From positions 1 to 7,898 of the forward strand of contig JAQTRJ010000084.1 of NCBI GenBank assembly GCA_028711875.1: DNA of 7,898 nucleotides. The letters are read 5' to 3'. Shown here in pieces: positions 1 to 5,965 of this stretch. The notes under the pieces were generated by a model. The model was not told where the DNA came from. It worked only from the letters and a program-made list of their open reading frames with translations, and searched no databases. Made by a program: the position numbers and the translations under genes. The stretch is from a bacterium. GTDB lineage: Bacteria; Electryoneota; RPQS01. Positions within the stretch are counted from its first letter, which is position 1; every line of letters starts with the position of its first letter.

Positions 1-1541
1 TCGCGTTCCAGCGCGAACTGATGGCCGCGGTCGGACAGCCCAAGCGCGATTTCCCGGCGCCGACAGCGATTCCCGAGTTGGACGCGCTGCTCGAAGCGCA
101 GTTCGCCGAGCAGGTTCGCGAATCCTGCCGCATTCAGGATAAGCAGCGGCGGCGCGAAGCATGGAAGCTGATCGAACTGGCCGCGATCGAGGCAACCCTC
201 GAGTCGTTTCCCGATACCGAGCGTTACGTGAAAAACTGGGTGCATGATCGTTCGCAGAACATCGTGCGTCTGAACACCGTTGACGGCCGACGGCTCGACG
301 GCCGTGGATTCACCGACATTCGTCCGATCACCGGCGAAGTGGACGTGCTCCCGCGCACGCACGGCAGCGCGCTGTTCACGCGCGGACAAACGCAGGCCTT
401 GGCATCCGTCACGCTCGGCGTGAAATTCGACGAACAGCGGATTGACGGACTCGACGGAGTCTATACCAAGCCGTACTTGCTGCATTATAATTTCCCGCCC
501 TTCAGCGTCGGTGAAATCCGCAAGTTTCTCGGCCAGTCGCGCCGTGAAGTCGGTCACGGGAATCTGGCGTGGCGCGCGCTGCACTCGATGATTCCCTCGT
601 GGGAGGACTTTCCGTATACGATTCGCGTGGTCTCGGAGATTCTCGAATCCAACGGCTCCTCCTCGATGGCCACCGTCTGCGCCGGCTGTATGGCGCTCAT
701 GTCCGCCGGTGTTCCGATCAAGAAACCGGCCGCCGGCATTGCCATGGGATTGATTCTCGAGGGCGACAAGGTCGCGATTCTCTCGGACATCCTCGGCGAC
801 GAGGATCATCTCGGCGACATGGATTTTAAAGTCACCGGCACGCGCGACGGAATCACCGCCTGTCAGATGGACATTAAGATCAAGGGAATTTCTCTCGAGC
901 TGATGCGCACCGCCATTCGTCAGGCGCGCCAGGGCGTCGCGTTCATTCTCGACAAGATGGCGGAGACGATTCCCGCGCCGCGTGCCGAGATTTCTCCGCA
1001 CGCTCCGCGCATCGTTTTCCTCAAGATTGATCCGGACAAAATCGGCTTGGTCATCGGACCGGGCGGCAAGACCATTCGCGACATCATCGCAAGAACGGAA
1101 GCTTCGATTGACATCGAAGATGACGGCACCGTCTGCATTTCCTCAACCAATCTGGAGAATGTCTCCGCCGCCGTGGACATTATTCGCGGCATGACCGTCG
1201 CTCCCGAAGTCGGCAAGGTTTATCACGGAAAAGTGACCAAGATCACCGATTTCGGAGCGTTCGTGGAAATTCTTCCGGGACGCGAGGGGTTGCTGCACAT
1301 CAGCGAGATCGAACATCGCCGCATCGCGAAGGTGGCGGATCATCTGAACCTCGGCGACGAAGTGGATGTCAAGCTGCTTAGCGTGGATCCCATGGGCAAA
1401 CTCGATCTCTCGCGCAAGGTGCTTCTGCCGCTGCCCGAGGGAATGACCGAATCGCCGCCCCGCCGCAAGCCGCCGCAAGACGGCGACCGGAAGGGCGGAC
1501 ATCCGCATCATCCGCACGGTAAAGATAAGGCGCGGAGCTGA
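1..1541 (+). CDS. pnp: Polyribonucleotide nucleotidyltransferase (PNPase), 5' end cut by window
   Basis: Phosphorolytic 3'-to-5' exoribonuclease of mRNA decay, a homotrimer in the cytoplasm. The frame is open from base 3 and enters upstream of the window, so the first RNase PH domain is missing. Numbering from the Met at 21, the helical linker covers about 1-80. The second RNase PH domain (about 81-320) has RRLDGRGFTDIRPI, the phosphate-binding ESNGSSSMA (209-217) and the metal/catalytic set D262, D268 and K270 in GDEDHLGDMDFK. A KH domain follows with GPGG (346-349), then an S1 domain (about 396-468, GKVTKITDFGAFVEILPG). The tail is short, basic and His/Pro-rich. The Met at 21 is internal, not a true start: family members are about 700 residues and begin with another RNase PH domain. 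The gene heads an operon with the M16 peptidase and dut. Identification is secure from motifs in the family order. Confidence 0.97.
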   Translation, partial: AFQRELMAAVGQPKRDFPAPTAIPELDALLEAQFAEQVRESCRIQDKQRRREAWKLIELAAIEATLESFPDTERYVKNWVHDRSQNIVRLNTVDGRRLDGRGFTDIRPITGEVDVLPRTHGSALFTRGQTQALASVTLGVKFDEQRIDGLDGVYTKPYLLHYNFPPFSVGEIRKFLGQSRREVGHGNLAWRALHSMIPSWEDFPYTIRVVSEILESNGSSSMATVCAGCMALMSAGVPIKKPAAGIAMGLILEGDKVAILSDILGDEDHLGDMDFKVTGTRDGITACQMDIKIKGISLELMRTAIRQARQGVAFILDKMAETIPAPRAEISPHAPRIVFLKIDPDKIGLVIGPGGKTIRDIIARTEASIDIEDDGTVCISSTNLENVSAAVDIIRGMTVAPEVGKVYHGKVTKITDFGAFVEILPGREGLLHISEIEHRRIAKVADHLNLGDEVDVKLLSVDPMGKLDLSRKVLLPLPEGMTESPPRRKPPQDGDRKGGHPHHPHGKDKARS

Positions 1542-1545
1542 GATT

Positions 1546-2820
1546 GTGGCGCGCGTGAGCGGTTATCAGAGAACGGCGCTCCCCGGCGGTCTGCGCGTGG
1601 TGACTGAACGAATGCCCGGCGTGCGCAGCGCCGCGCTCGGAATTTGGGTGACGGTCGGTTCACGGCACGAGACTGCGGACGAAAACGGCACCTCGCATTT
1701 TATCGAGCACATGGCATTCAAGGGAACGGCCGCCCGCAGCGCGCTGGATATTGCCCGCACCATCGAATGCGGGGGCGGGATGATTAACGCGTTTACCGGC
1801 AAAGAGCTCACCTGTTTTCATGTTCACGTTCTCGATGAGAAACTGCCGGAAGCGTTTGACCTGCTCGCGGATATTCTCCGCAATTCCCTGTTCGATCCCG
1901 CCGAGATCGAAAAGGAGAAGCGCGTCGTTCTCGACGAGATTCGCGATCATGAAGATATGCCCGATGATGTCGCTCATGAGTTCTTCATGAAATCGCTGTT
2001 CCACGCGCACTCGCTGTCGCGTCCCATTCTTGGTACACCCGACAATGTCCGTTCGTTTTCGCGGGAGCAATTGCTGAAATTCATCGGCGCGCACTACACT
2101 CCGACTCGGATCGTGGTGACGGCCGCGGGAAACGTTCGTCATGCCCGCCTGCTCGCGCAGGTCGAGCGATCTCTGCATCTGCCGCCCGCGAAGCGGATGC
2201 CCGCCGGCGGTCGAGTGTCGGCGCTGCGCCCCGGCGTGGAACGGCATCAGCGTCCGATTCAGCAGGCGCATATGCTCATTGGAACGCGTGGTCTTCCTTA
2301 TGCTCATCGGGATCGGTTTACGCTCTCCGTTCTGAATACGCTGCTCGGCGGCGGCATGTCGTCGCGGTTTTTCCAGAATATCCGGGAGAAGCACGGCGTG
2401 GCCTACGCCATTTATTCGTTCGCCGAAATGATGCGCGATACCGGCGTGTGGGCGACCTATTTGGCCACGGATCCCGAGCGAGTGGATCGCGCCCGTGATC
2501 TCGTGCTGGAGGAATTGAAATCCCTGCGCGATCGCGGAGCCTCCGCGAACGAAGTGGAGGGAGTGAAGACCCAGCTCAAGGGCAATATCATGCTCGGGCT
2601 TGAGAACGTTTCCAGCCGCATGATGAGACTGGGGCGAATGGAAGTCTATCTTCGGCGGTTTTCCTCGCTCGACGACGTGATCCGGCACATTGACCGGGTC
2701 ACGCCGCGCGCCGTTCAGACGCTGGCGAATCGCCTGCTCGACGAACGCAAGCTGATTACCACGATTGTCGAGCCGGAGAAAACGAAGCGCCGCGCGGTTC
2801 GCAAATCGGTGCGGTCGTGA
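1546..2820 (+). CDS. M16 family zinc metallopeptidase (insulinase / processing-peptidase type)
   Basis: A 424-residue single-unit M16 peptidase of the mitochondrial-processing-peptidase-like type. The inverted zinc motif HFIEH is at 51-55 (zinc ligands H51 and H55, catalytic E54). The third ligand is E131 in VVLDEIRDHED, exactly 76 residues after H55, as in active M16 enzymes. The C-terminal half has GGGMSSRFFQNIREKHGVAY (268-287) with the R280/Y287 substrate-binding pair. All active-site residues are therefore present. No signal peptide or membrane segment is visible, so it is probably cytoplasmic. It starts with GTG 4 bases after the pnp stop, with GGAG at 1534-1537 and an 8-base spacer. 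The physiological substrate is unknown. A zinc protease gene near pnp is also known in Bacillus subtilis (mlpA), which suggests an old neighbourhood, but the functional link is not established. Confidence 0.95.
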   Translation: MARVSGYQRTALPGGLRVVTERMPGVRSAALGIWVTVGSRHETADENGTSHFIEHMAFKGTAARSALDIARTIECGGGMINAFTGKELTCFHVHVLDEKLPEAFDLLADILRNSLFDPAEIEKEKRVVLDEIRDHEDMPDDVAHEFFMKSLFHAHSLSRPILGTPDNVRSFSREQLLKFIGAHYTPTRIVVTAAGNVRHARLLAQVERSLHLPPAKRMPAGGRVSALRPGVERHQRPIQQAHMLIGTRGLPYAHRDRFTLSVLNTLLGGGMSSRFFQNIREKHGVAYAIYSFAEMMRDTGVWATYLATDPERVDRARDLVLEELKSLRDRGASANEVEGVKTQLKGNIMLGLENVSSRMMRLGRMEVYLRRFSSLDDVIRHIDRVTPRAVQTLANRLLDERKLITTIVEPEKTKRRAVRKSVRS

Positions 2821-3275
2821 GCAGAGATCGTTTCGAGATTTCCATTTCGATTCTTCGGCTTCCCCATGCGCCCTCGGAGTTGCCGTCCTATGAGACAGTG
2901 GGCGCGGCTGGAATGGATCTGCGGCACGCGGGCGATTCCGTCATGATCGCTCCCGGGGAGCGACGGCTGCTGCCAACGGGATTCTGCATGGCGATTCCTG
3001 CGGGATTCGAAGGGCAGATTCGCCTTCGTTCCGGCTTTGCGCTGCGCTACGGATTGATTTTGCCCAACGCGCCGGGCACGGTGGACAGCGATTATCGCGG
3101 CGAGGTGCTGGTGCTGGTCATGAATCCCGGTCGCGAGGCAGTGACGGTGGCGCGCGGCGAGCGCATCGCGCAATTGGTGATAACTCCGGTGGCGCACGGT
3201 GAATGGCAGGAAGTGACCGAGCTTCCGCCCAGCGCGCGCGGATCGGGCGGTTTCGGCAGCACCGGCCGCGGGTGA
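2817..3275 (+). CDS. dut: Deoxyuridine 5'-triphosphate nucleotidohydrolase (dUTPase)
   Basis: Hydrolyses dUTP to dUMP and pyrophosphate, keeping uracil out of DNA and supplying dUMP for thymidylate synthesis. It is a homotrimer in the cytoplasm. At 152 residues it has the normal family length and all five motifs: AAGMDLRHA (30-38), RSGFALRYG (71-79), GTVDSDYRGE (87-96, with catalytic D90 and the uracil-stacking Y93), RGERIAQLVI (113-122) and the flexible C-terminal RGSGGFGSTG (141-150). Motif 2 has FALRYG where LALKHG-like sequences are commoner, a mild variation. The GTG start shares bases with the TGA stop of the M16 gene (GTGA), and no strong Shine-Dalgarno is visible. Translation is therefore probably coupled to the upstream gene. 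It is the last gene of the pnp operon. Confidence 0.97.
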   Translation: MSRDRFEISISILRLPHAPSELPSYETVGAAGMDLRHAGDSVMIAPGERRLLPTGFCMAIPAGFEGQIRLRSGFALRYGLILPNAPGTVDSDYRGEVLVLVMNPGREAVTVARGERIAQLVITPVAHGEWQEVTELPPSARGSGGFGSTGRG

Positions 3276-3290
3276 TCCTGCGCCGCCGGC

Positions 3291-3319
3291 TTGCGGCAAC
3301 GCGAAAAATTCGTTATATT
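3291..3319 (+). promoter_or_regulatory. Possible sigma70-type promoter for the MerR-type gene
   Basis: TTGCGG (3291-3296) and TATATT (3314-3319) are separated by 17 bases. The -10 box is good, while the -35 box matches only in TTG. It lies in the 58-base gap after dut, and transcription would begin about 8 bases before the GTG at 3334, giving a very short leader. A weak hairpin (3282-3286 with 3293-3297) precedes the -10 box but has no T-run, so it is not called a terminator. Confidence 0.45.
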
Positions 3320-3333
3320 CGTTCGGGTTTTGA

Positions 3334-3694
3334 GTGTCAGCTCTCTTCGACAACGACGAGAAATCGCGCGGGCCCGCCCTTCGCAAGCTCTACTATTCGA
3401 TCGGCGAAGTGGTGCAGCTCACGGAGGTTCCGGCGCACGTCCTTCGCTATTGGGAAACCGAGTTTCCGCAGCTGAATCCGAAGAAGGGGCGCGGCGGAAA
3501 CCGGATGTATCAGGTGCGCGATCTGGAACTGGTCCAGCAGATTAAGACGCTGCTTTACGAGCGCCGCTTCACGATCGCCGGAGCCAGAGCGGAGCTTCGC
3601 ACCCATAGTACGGATGGTGCGGCGGAGGAATCGGGACTTGTGGCGGAGGTTCGGCGGGAGCTTCAGGAAATTCTGGACATTATAGACAGAGATT

Positions 3695-3717
<23 letters not shown>
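3334..3717 (+). CDS. MerR family DNA-binding regulator, 3' end overlapping tRNA-Pro
   Basis: A 127-residue regulator. The winged helix-turn-helix covers about 19-88: LYYSIGEVVQLTEVPAHVLR (helix-turn-helix), then YWETEFPQLNPKKGRGGNR (wing) and MYQVRDLELVQQIKTLLYER. A short helical tail (about 96-118) may dimerise. There is no effector domain and no conserved metal-binding cysteines, so the signal it senses cannot be read from sequence. The start is GTG at 3334, since the conserved core begins at residue 19 and no strong Shine-Dalgarno marks a better start. The last six codons and the TAG stop (3715-3717), plus two bases of codon 121, lie inside the tRNA-Pro gene, so SGRGAAR at the C-terminus is translated tRNA. 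The target genes are unknown. Confidence 0.88.
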
Positions 3718-3770
<53 letters not shown>

Positions 3771-3814
3771 AGTAATTACAGCGGCTTATGCCCAGGTTAT
3801 GGCCGAGACATTCC

Positions 3815-3843
3815 TTGACATTAAGGCCGTTTCATCCTATATT
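3815..3843 (+). promoter_or_regulatory. Near-consensus sigma70-type promoter for pcm and tRNA-Pro(CGG)
   Basis: A perfect TTGACA (3815-3820), a 17-base spacer and TATATT (3838-3843, five of six matches to TATAAT). It is the best promoter in the window. Transcription would start near 3850, giving a leader of roughly 58 bases to the preferred pcm start at 3908. It lies in the 115 bases after tRNA-Pro(GGG). Its strength fits a transcript that also carries a tRNA. Confidence 0.82.
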
Positions 3844-3892
3844 ACGTATCTGGCAATGATAATCGGCGCGTGGCGGCAGATTAGTGCTCGGC

Positions 3893-3900
3893 GGTGGGAG
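3893..3900 (+). promoter_or_regulatory. Ribosome binding site that decides the pcm start
   Basis: GGTGGGAG ends 7 bases before the TTG at 3908, a good Shine-Dalgarno distance. The alternative GTG at 3884 has no comparable site upstream and would place this purine block inside the gene. The TTG start is therefore preferred. Confidence 0.65.
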
Positions 3901-3907
3901 ATTTGCC

Positions 3908-4564
3908 TTGCTGAATTATAGACTGTCGCGCGAGGAAATGGTTCTCACCCAGCTGGAGCGCCGGGGGATCAATGACCCGCGAGTTTTGGAAGCGATGCGG
4001 GAAGTCAAGCGGCACCATTTTGTGGAACCGGCTTTCCGAGATCGTTCCTACGACGACACGCCGTTGCCGATTGATGAAGGCCAGACGATCAGCCAGCCGT
4101 ACGTCGTGGCGCGCATGACCAGTTTGCTGCGGCTCCAGCCGACGGACAAGGTGCTGGAGATCGGAACCGGATCGGGTTATCAGGCGGCGGTGCTGGCGCG
4201 ACTGGCGCATAAAGTTTATTCGATCGAGCGTCATTTTTCGCTGATGCAGAAGGCACGGGTGGTGCTCGAGCAGGAAGGCTGCCGCAACGTGATTTTGCGC
4301 TCGGGGGACGGCACCATCGGCTGGGCCGATGCCGCGCCGTTCGACAAGATCATTATCACCGCCGCGAGTCCGGCTTTTCCCAAGACGCTGTTCGGTCAGC
4401 TCAAGGACGGGGGGCTGATGGTTTTCCCGATGGGGGAGAAGCGGACGCAGATGTTGATGCTGGTGGAGAGACAGGGAGACGAAGCGGTGACCACGGAAGC
4501 GGGCGGAGTGTCGTTCGTTCCGCTGGTGGGCCGGGAAGGGTGGTCGGGCAGTTCCTATACTTGA
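3908..4564 (+). CDS. pcm: Protein-L-isoaspartate O-methyltransferase
   Basis: Transfers a methyl group from S-adenosylmethionine to L-isoaspartyl residues, starting repair of damaged aged proteins in the cytoplasm. Counting from TTG 3908 it has 218 residues, close to the family norm. The family-defining TISQPY is at 60-65. Methyltransferase motif [10 protein letters not shown] (84-92), binds S-adenosylmethionine, and SIER (105-108) carries the acidic ribose-binding E107. GDG (133-135), IITAA (149-153) and FVPL (203-206) follow in normal order. An upstream in-frame GTG at 3884 would add eight residues (MLGGGRFA) but has a poorer ribosome binding site. It has its own strong promoter at 3815-3843. 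A proline tRNA begins 8 bases after its stop, so the two are probably cotranscribed. No surE or rpoS neighbour is present. Confidence 0.96.
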   Translation: MLNYRLSREEMVLTQLERRGINDPRVLEAMREVKRHHFVEPAFRDRSYDDTPLPIDEGQTISQPYVVARMTSLLRLQPTDKVLEIGTGSGYQAAVLARLAHKVYSIERHFSLMQKARVVLEQEGCRNVILRSGDGTIGWADAAPFDKIIITAASPAFPKTLFGQLKDGGLMVFPMGEKRTQMLMLVERQGDEAVTTEAGGVSFVPLVGREGWSGSSYT

Positions 4565-4572
4565 TTTCACAT

Positions 4573-4649
<77 letters not shown>

Positions 4650-4658
4650 CAATGCTTG

Positions 4659-4684
4659 GCCGCCCTCCCGGGGCGGCTCATTTT
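4659..4684 (+). terminator. Terminator-like hairpin after tRNA-Pro(CGG)
   Basis: GCCGCCC (4659-4665) pairs perfectly with GGGCGGC (4671-4677) around a 5-base loop, followed after TCA by TTTT. The position, 9 bases after the encoded CCA, is right for ending the pcm-tRNA transcript. The T-run is short and delayed by three bases, so termination may be partial and dedA may receive read-through. Confidence 0.6.
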
Positions 4685-4690
4685 CTCGGA

Positions 4691-4704
4691 AAATCCGAAA
4701 TCCG
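4691..4704 (+). repeat. Two tandem AAATCCG units ahead of dedA
   Basis: AAATCCG occurs twice in a row at 4691-4697 and 4698-4704, in an AT-rich stretch (4681-4735) unlike its GC-rich neighbours. It lies just before the dedA start. Function is unknown, and it could be part of the dedA upstream region or a decayed repeat. Confidence 0.5.
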
Positions 4705-4720
4705 AATTTGAGATTGCGAT

Positions 4721-5350
4721 TTGACTTTTTTCATTGATCTGTTTCTCCATCTCGATCAGCATCTCGGCCAGATCATCGGCGAGTACGGCACGCTGACGTA
4801 TCTGATTTTGTTCGTGGTGCTGTTTTGCGAGACGGGTTTGGTCGTCACGCCGTTTCTGCCCGGCGATTCGCTGCTGTTTGCGGCGGGAACGTTTGCGGCG
4901 ATCGGCGCGCTTCAGATCGAGGTGCTGCTGCCGGTGATGTATTTTGCACCGGTGCTTGGCGATTCTACGAACTACTGGATCGGAAGATTTATCGGGCCGA
5001 AAGTATTCACCCGCACTCACAGCAAGCTGCTTAAAAAAGAGCATCTCGACAAGACGCACGCGTTCTACGAGAAGCACGGCGGCAAGACGGTGATTATCGC
5101 GCGCGCGATGCCGATCTTCCGAACGTTCGTTCCGTTTGTGGCGGGAATCGGCCGCATGACGTATCTCCGGTTTTTGCTCTTCAGCTTCATCGGCACGCTG
5201 TTGTGGATTTCGGTGTTTGTGCTGACGGGATATTTCTTCGGCAACATCCCGGTCGTAAAGAAGCATTTCTCGCTGGCGATTATGGGGGTGGTGCTGATTT
5301 CGCTCTTGCCGGGAATCATCGCCTATCTGCGGGAACGGAGTCGCAAGTAG
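4721..5350 (+). CDS. DedA family (VTT domain) inner membrane protein
   Basis: A 209-residue polytopic membrane protein. Hydrophobic stretches lie at about 25-36, 50-80, 123-145, 148-173 and 184-201. The conserved core reads [19 protein letters not shown] (35-53), [13 protein letters not shown] (80-92) and [16 protein letters not shown] (127-142). E37, D49, R128 and R134 have exactly the spacing (12, 79, 6) of the essential charged residues E39, D51, R130 and R136 of E. coli YqjA, so the protein should be functional. Family members act in lipid flipping, including undecaprenyl phosphate recycling, and in proton-motive-force homeostasis. Which substrate this one moves cannot be told from sequence. 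The start is TTG at 4721 with no clear Shine-Dalgarno; the charged-residue numbering, two short of YqjA, supports a start about here. Confidence 0.93.
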   Translation: MTFFIDLFLHLDQHLGQIIGEYGTLTYLILFVVLFCETGLVVTPFLPGDSLLFAAGTFAAIGALQIEVLLPVMYFAPVLGDSTNYWIGRFIGPKVFTRTHSKLLKKEHLDKTHAFYEKHGGKTVIIARAMPIFRTFVPFVAGIGRMTYLRFLLFSFIGTLLWISVFVLTGYFFGNIPVVKKHFSLAIMGVVLISLLPGIIAYLRERSRK

Positions 5351-5359
5351 TCGTTCCCG
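5330..5359 (+). repeat. Inverted repeat spanning the dedA stop codon
   Basis: CGGGAACG (5330-5337) pairs perfectly with CGTTCCCG (5352-5359) around a 14-base loop that contains the TAG stop. The next T-run (5380-5385) is 20 bases downstream, so this is not a standard intrinsic terminator. It could protect the 3' end or slow polymerase. Confidence 0.5.
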
Positions 5360-5538
5360 AAATTCGGTGGGATAAGAAATTTTTTGACAAAACGAACTGC
5401 CTTACCCGATGAAATGGCTGGAGATGCGACGAAAAGAATGTGCGGAAATGTAAACGCTTGATGGTCATAATGTTGTGCAATGGGAACTATTTATCCTCGC
5501 GATAGGTGTAATATACAACAGTTTTGGGTGGAAGTCAA

Positions 5539-5580
5539 GGGGGGTGCGAGGGTTGAAAATATGGGGGATGGGTGGGGAGG
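5539..5580 (+). repeat. G-run cluster with G-quadruplex potential
   Basis: Runs of six (5539-5544), three (5550-5552), five (5563-5567), three (5570-5572) and four (5574-5577) G lie within 39 bases of the + strand, with loops of 5, 10, 2 and 1 bases. This meets the usual four-tract pattern if one longer loop is allowed. The stretch is almost all purine and sits just before the hairpin series. Confidence 0.55.
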
Positions 5581-5599
5581 AGAGGAGTTCGAGAGGATT

Positions 5600-5626
5600 C
5601 CGGGCACCCGGGGACGGGTGCCTCGG
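5600..5626 (+). repeat. Palindrome H1
   Basis: GGCACCCG (5603-5610) pairs with CGGGTGCC (5615-5622) around the GNRA-type loop GGGA. The stem continues with CCG (5600-5602) and CGG (5624-5626) past a single bulged T, 11 pairs in all. No T-run follows, so it is not called a terminator. Confidence 0.7.
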
Positions 5627-5633
5627 CGGGCGT

Positions 5634-5661
5634 ACTAGCGCACACGCTCCTACGTGTGGGT
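5634..5661 (-). repeat. Palindromic repeat unit, copy 1 (inverted)
   Basis: The stem CACACG/CGTGTG (5641-5646, 5653-5658) surrounds CTCCTA. Read on the - strand, the unit matches copy 3 (5889-5916) at 25 of 28 positions, including the end box CTAGT. Copies 1 and 2 are arranged so that ACTAG (5634-5638) and CTAGT (5688-5692) close the pair. Confidence 0.75.
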
Positions 5662-5665
5662 CAGC

Positions 5666-5692
5666 GCGGGACGCAGGAGCATCCCGCCTAGT
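5666..5692 (+). repeat. Palindromic repeat unit, copy 2
   Basis: GCGGGA (5666-5671) pairs with TCCCGC (5682-5687). After one mismatch, GC/GC close an AGGA loop, and the box CTAGT follows at 5688-5692. It shares the core ACGCAGGAGC and the CTAGT box with copy 3, while the outer stem sequence differs but still pairs. Confidence 0.7.
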
Positions 5693-5719
5693 GAACTTAG
5701 ATTTGTTTCTCTAAAGAGG

Positions 5720-5739
5720 GGCGAATCTGGAGATTCGCC
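5720..5739 (+). repeat. Palindrome H4
   Basis: GGCGAATCT (5720-5728) and AGATTCGCC (5731-5739) are perfect inverted repeats separated by GG. As RNA this would form an 8-pair stem with loop TGGA. The CTGGAG centre resembles the CAGGAG centre of copies 2 and 3. Confidence 0.7.
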
Positions 5740-5791
5740 GCCACGAGTCAACCTTGATTCCGCGCGGATGTGGCGGTCATGCGGGGAAGGG

Positions 5792-5805
5792 CGCATGTCC
5801 ATGCG
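5792..5805 (+). repeat. Palindrome H5
   Basis: CGCATG (5792-5797) and CATGCG (5800-5805) are perfect inverted repeats around TC. It is short, and alone it could be chance, but it sits in a series of similar hairpins. Confidence 0.45.
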
Positions 5806-5835
5806 GCGCTACAGAATTCAATCGGGAAAATTCCG

Positions 5836-5854
5836 GCAGGGACACAGTCCCTGC
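5836..5854 (+). repeat. Palindrome H6
   Basis: GCAGGGAC (5836-5843) pairs perfectly with GTCCCTGC (5847-5854) around ACA. There is no following T-run. Confidence 0.65.
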
Positions 5855-5870
5855 TCGGCGCGGAAAAGAG

Positions 5871-5940
5871 ATTCTGGACGCCCAGCAAACCCACACGCAG
5901 GAGCGTATGGGCTAGTAACGCGAGAGCGGGTGTCCAGAAT
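5871..5940. mobile_element. 70-base MITE-like palindromic element just before leuS, containing repeat copy 3
   Basis: The ends ATTCTGGACGCCC (5871-5883) and GGGTGTCCAGAAT (5928-5940) are 13-base inverted repeats, paired throughout with one G-T. The 44-base interior holds repeat copy 3 (5889-5916), whose stem CCCACACG/CGTATGGG plus C/G closes an AGGA loop and is followed by CTAGT. The whole can fold as a hairpin on a hairpin. No coding capacity and no clear target duplication were seen. It ends 25 bases before the leuS ATG. The call as a mobile element rests on form only. Confidence 0.5.
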
Positions 5941-5950
5941 GACATTGGAT

Positions 5951-5956
5951 CATAAT
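5951..5956 (+). promoter_or_regulatory. Possible -10 box for leuS, close to the start codon
   Basis: CATAAT, five of six matches to TATAAT, ends 9 bases before the ATG at 5966. No good -35 box lies at the right distance (GGGTGT at 5928-5933). If used, it would give an mRNA starting almost at the ATG, in line with the lack of a Shine-Dalgarno there. Confidence 0.3.
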
Positions 5957-5965
5957 AGATTGACA

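Larger units (their letters stand above)
5351..5965. other. 615-base intergenic region without a credible gene
   Basis: Three parts are visible. 5351-5530 is relatively AT-rich and holds an isolated TTGACA (5384-5389) without a convincing -10 box. 5531-5598 is a purine-rich, G-run-rich tract. 5600-5940 is a dense series of palindromes, listed separately. A 79-codon open frame at 5475-5714 crosses the G-tract and the hairpins, has a low-complexity Gly/Arg/Ser-rich composition and no recognisable domain, so it is not called. Confidence 0.8.

Noticed and set aside
1660..2688. A 342-codon open frame on the - strand
   Set aside because: Shadow of the M16 peptidase gene with no recognisable motif.
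5384..5413. A promoter from TTGACA (5384-5389) downstream of dedA
   Set aside because: The hexamer at an 18-base spacing, GATGAA, matches only three of six -10 positions and no gene follows for over 500 bases.
5475..5714. A 79-codon open frame on the + strand in the dedA-leuS gap
   Set aside because: It crosses the G-rich tract and several palindromes, has low-complexity composition and no good ribosome binding site.
5600..5940. A CRISPR array
   Set aside because: The repeats are few, inverted relative to each other, diverged and unevenly spaced; no cas gene is present.
5600..5965. A T-box or other tRNA-sensing leader for leuS
   Set aside because: The hairpins lack the T-box consensus TGGNACCGCG, an antiterminator/terminator pair with a T-run, and a recognisable specifier loop.
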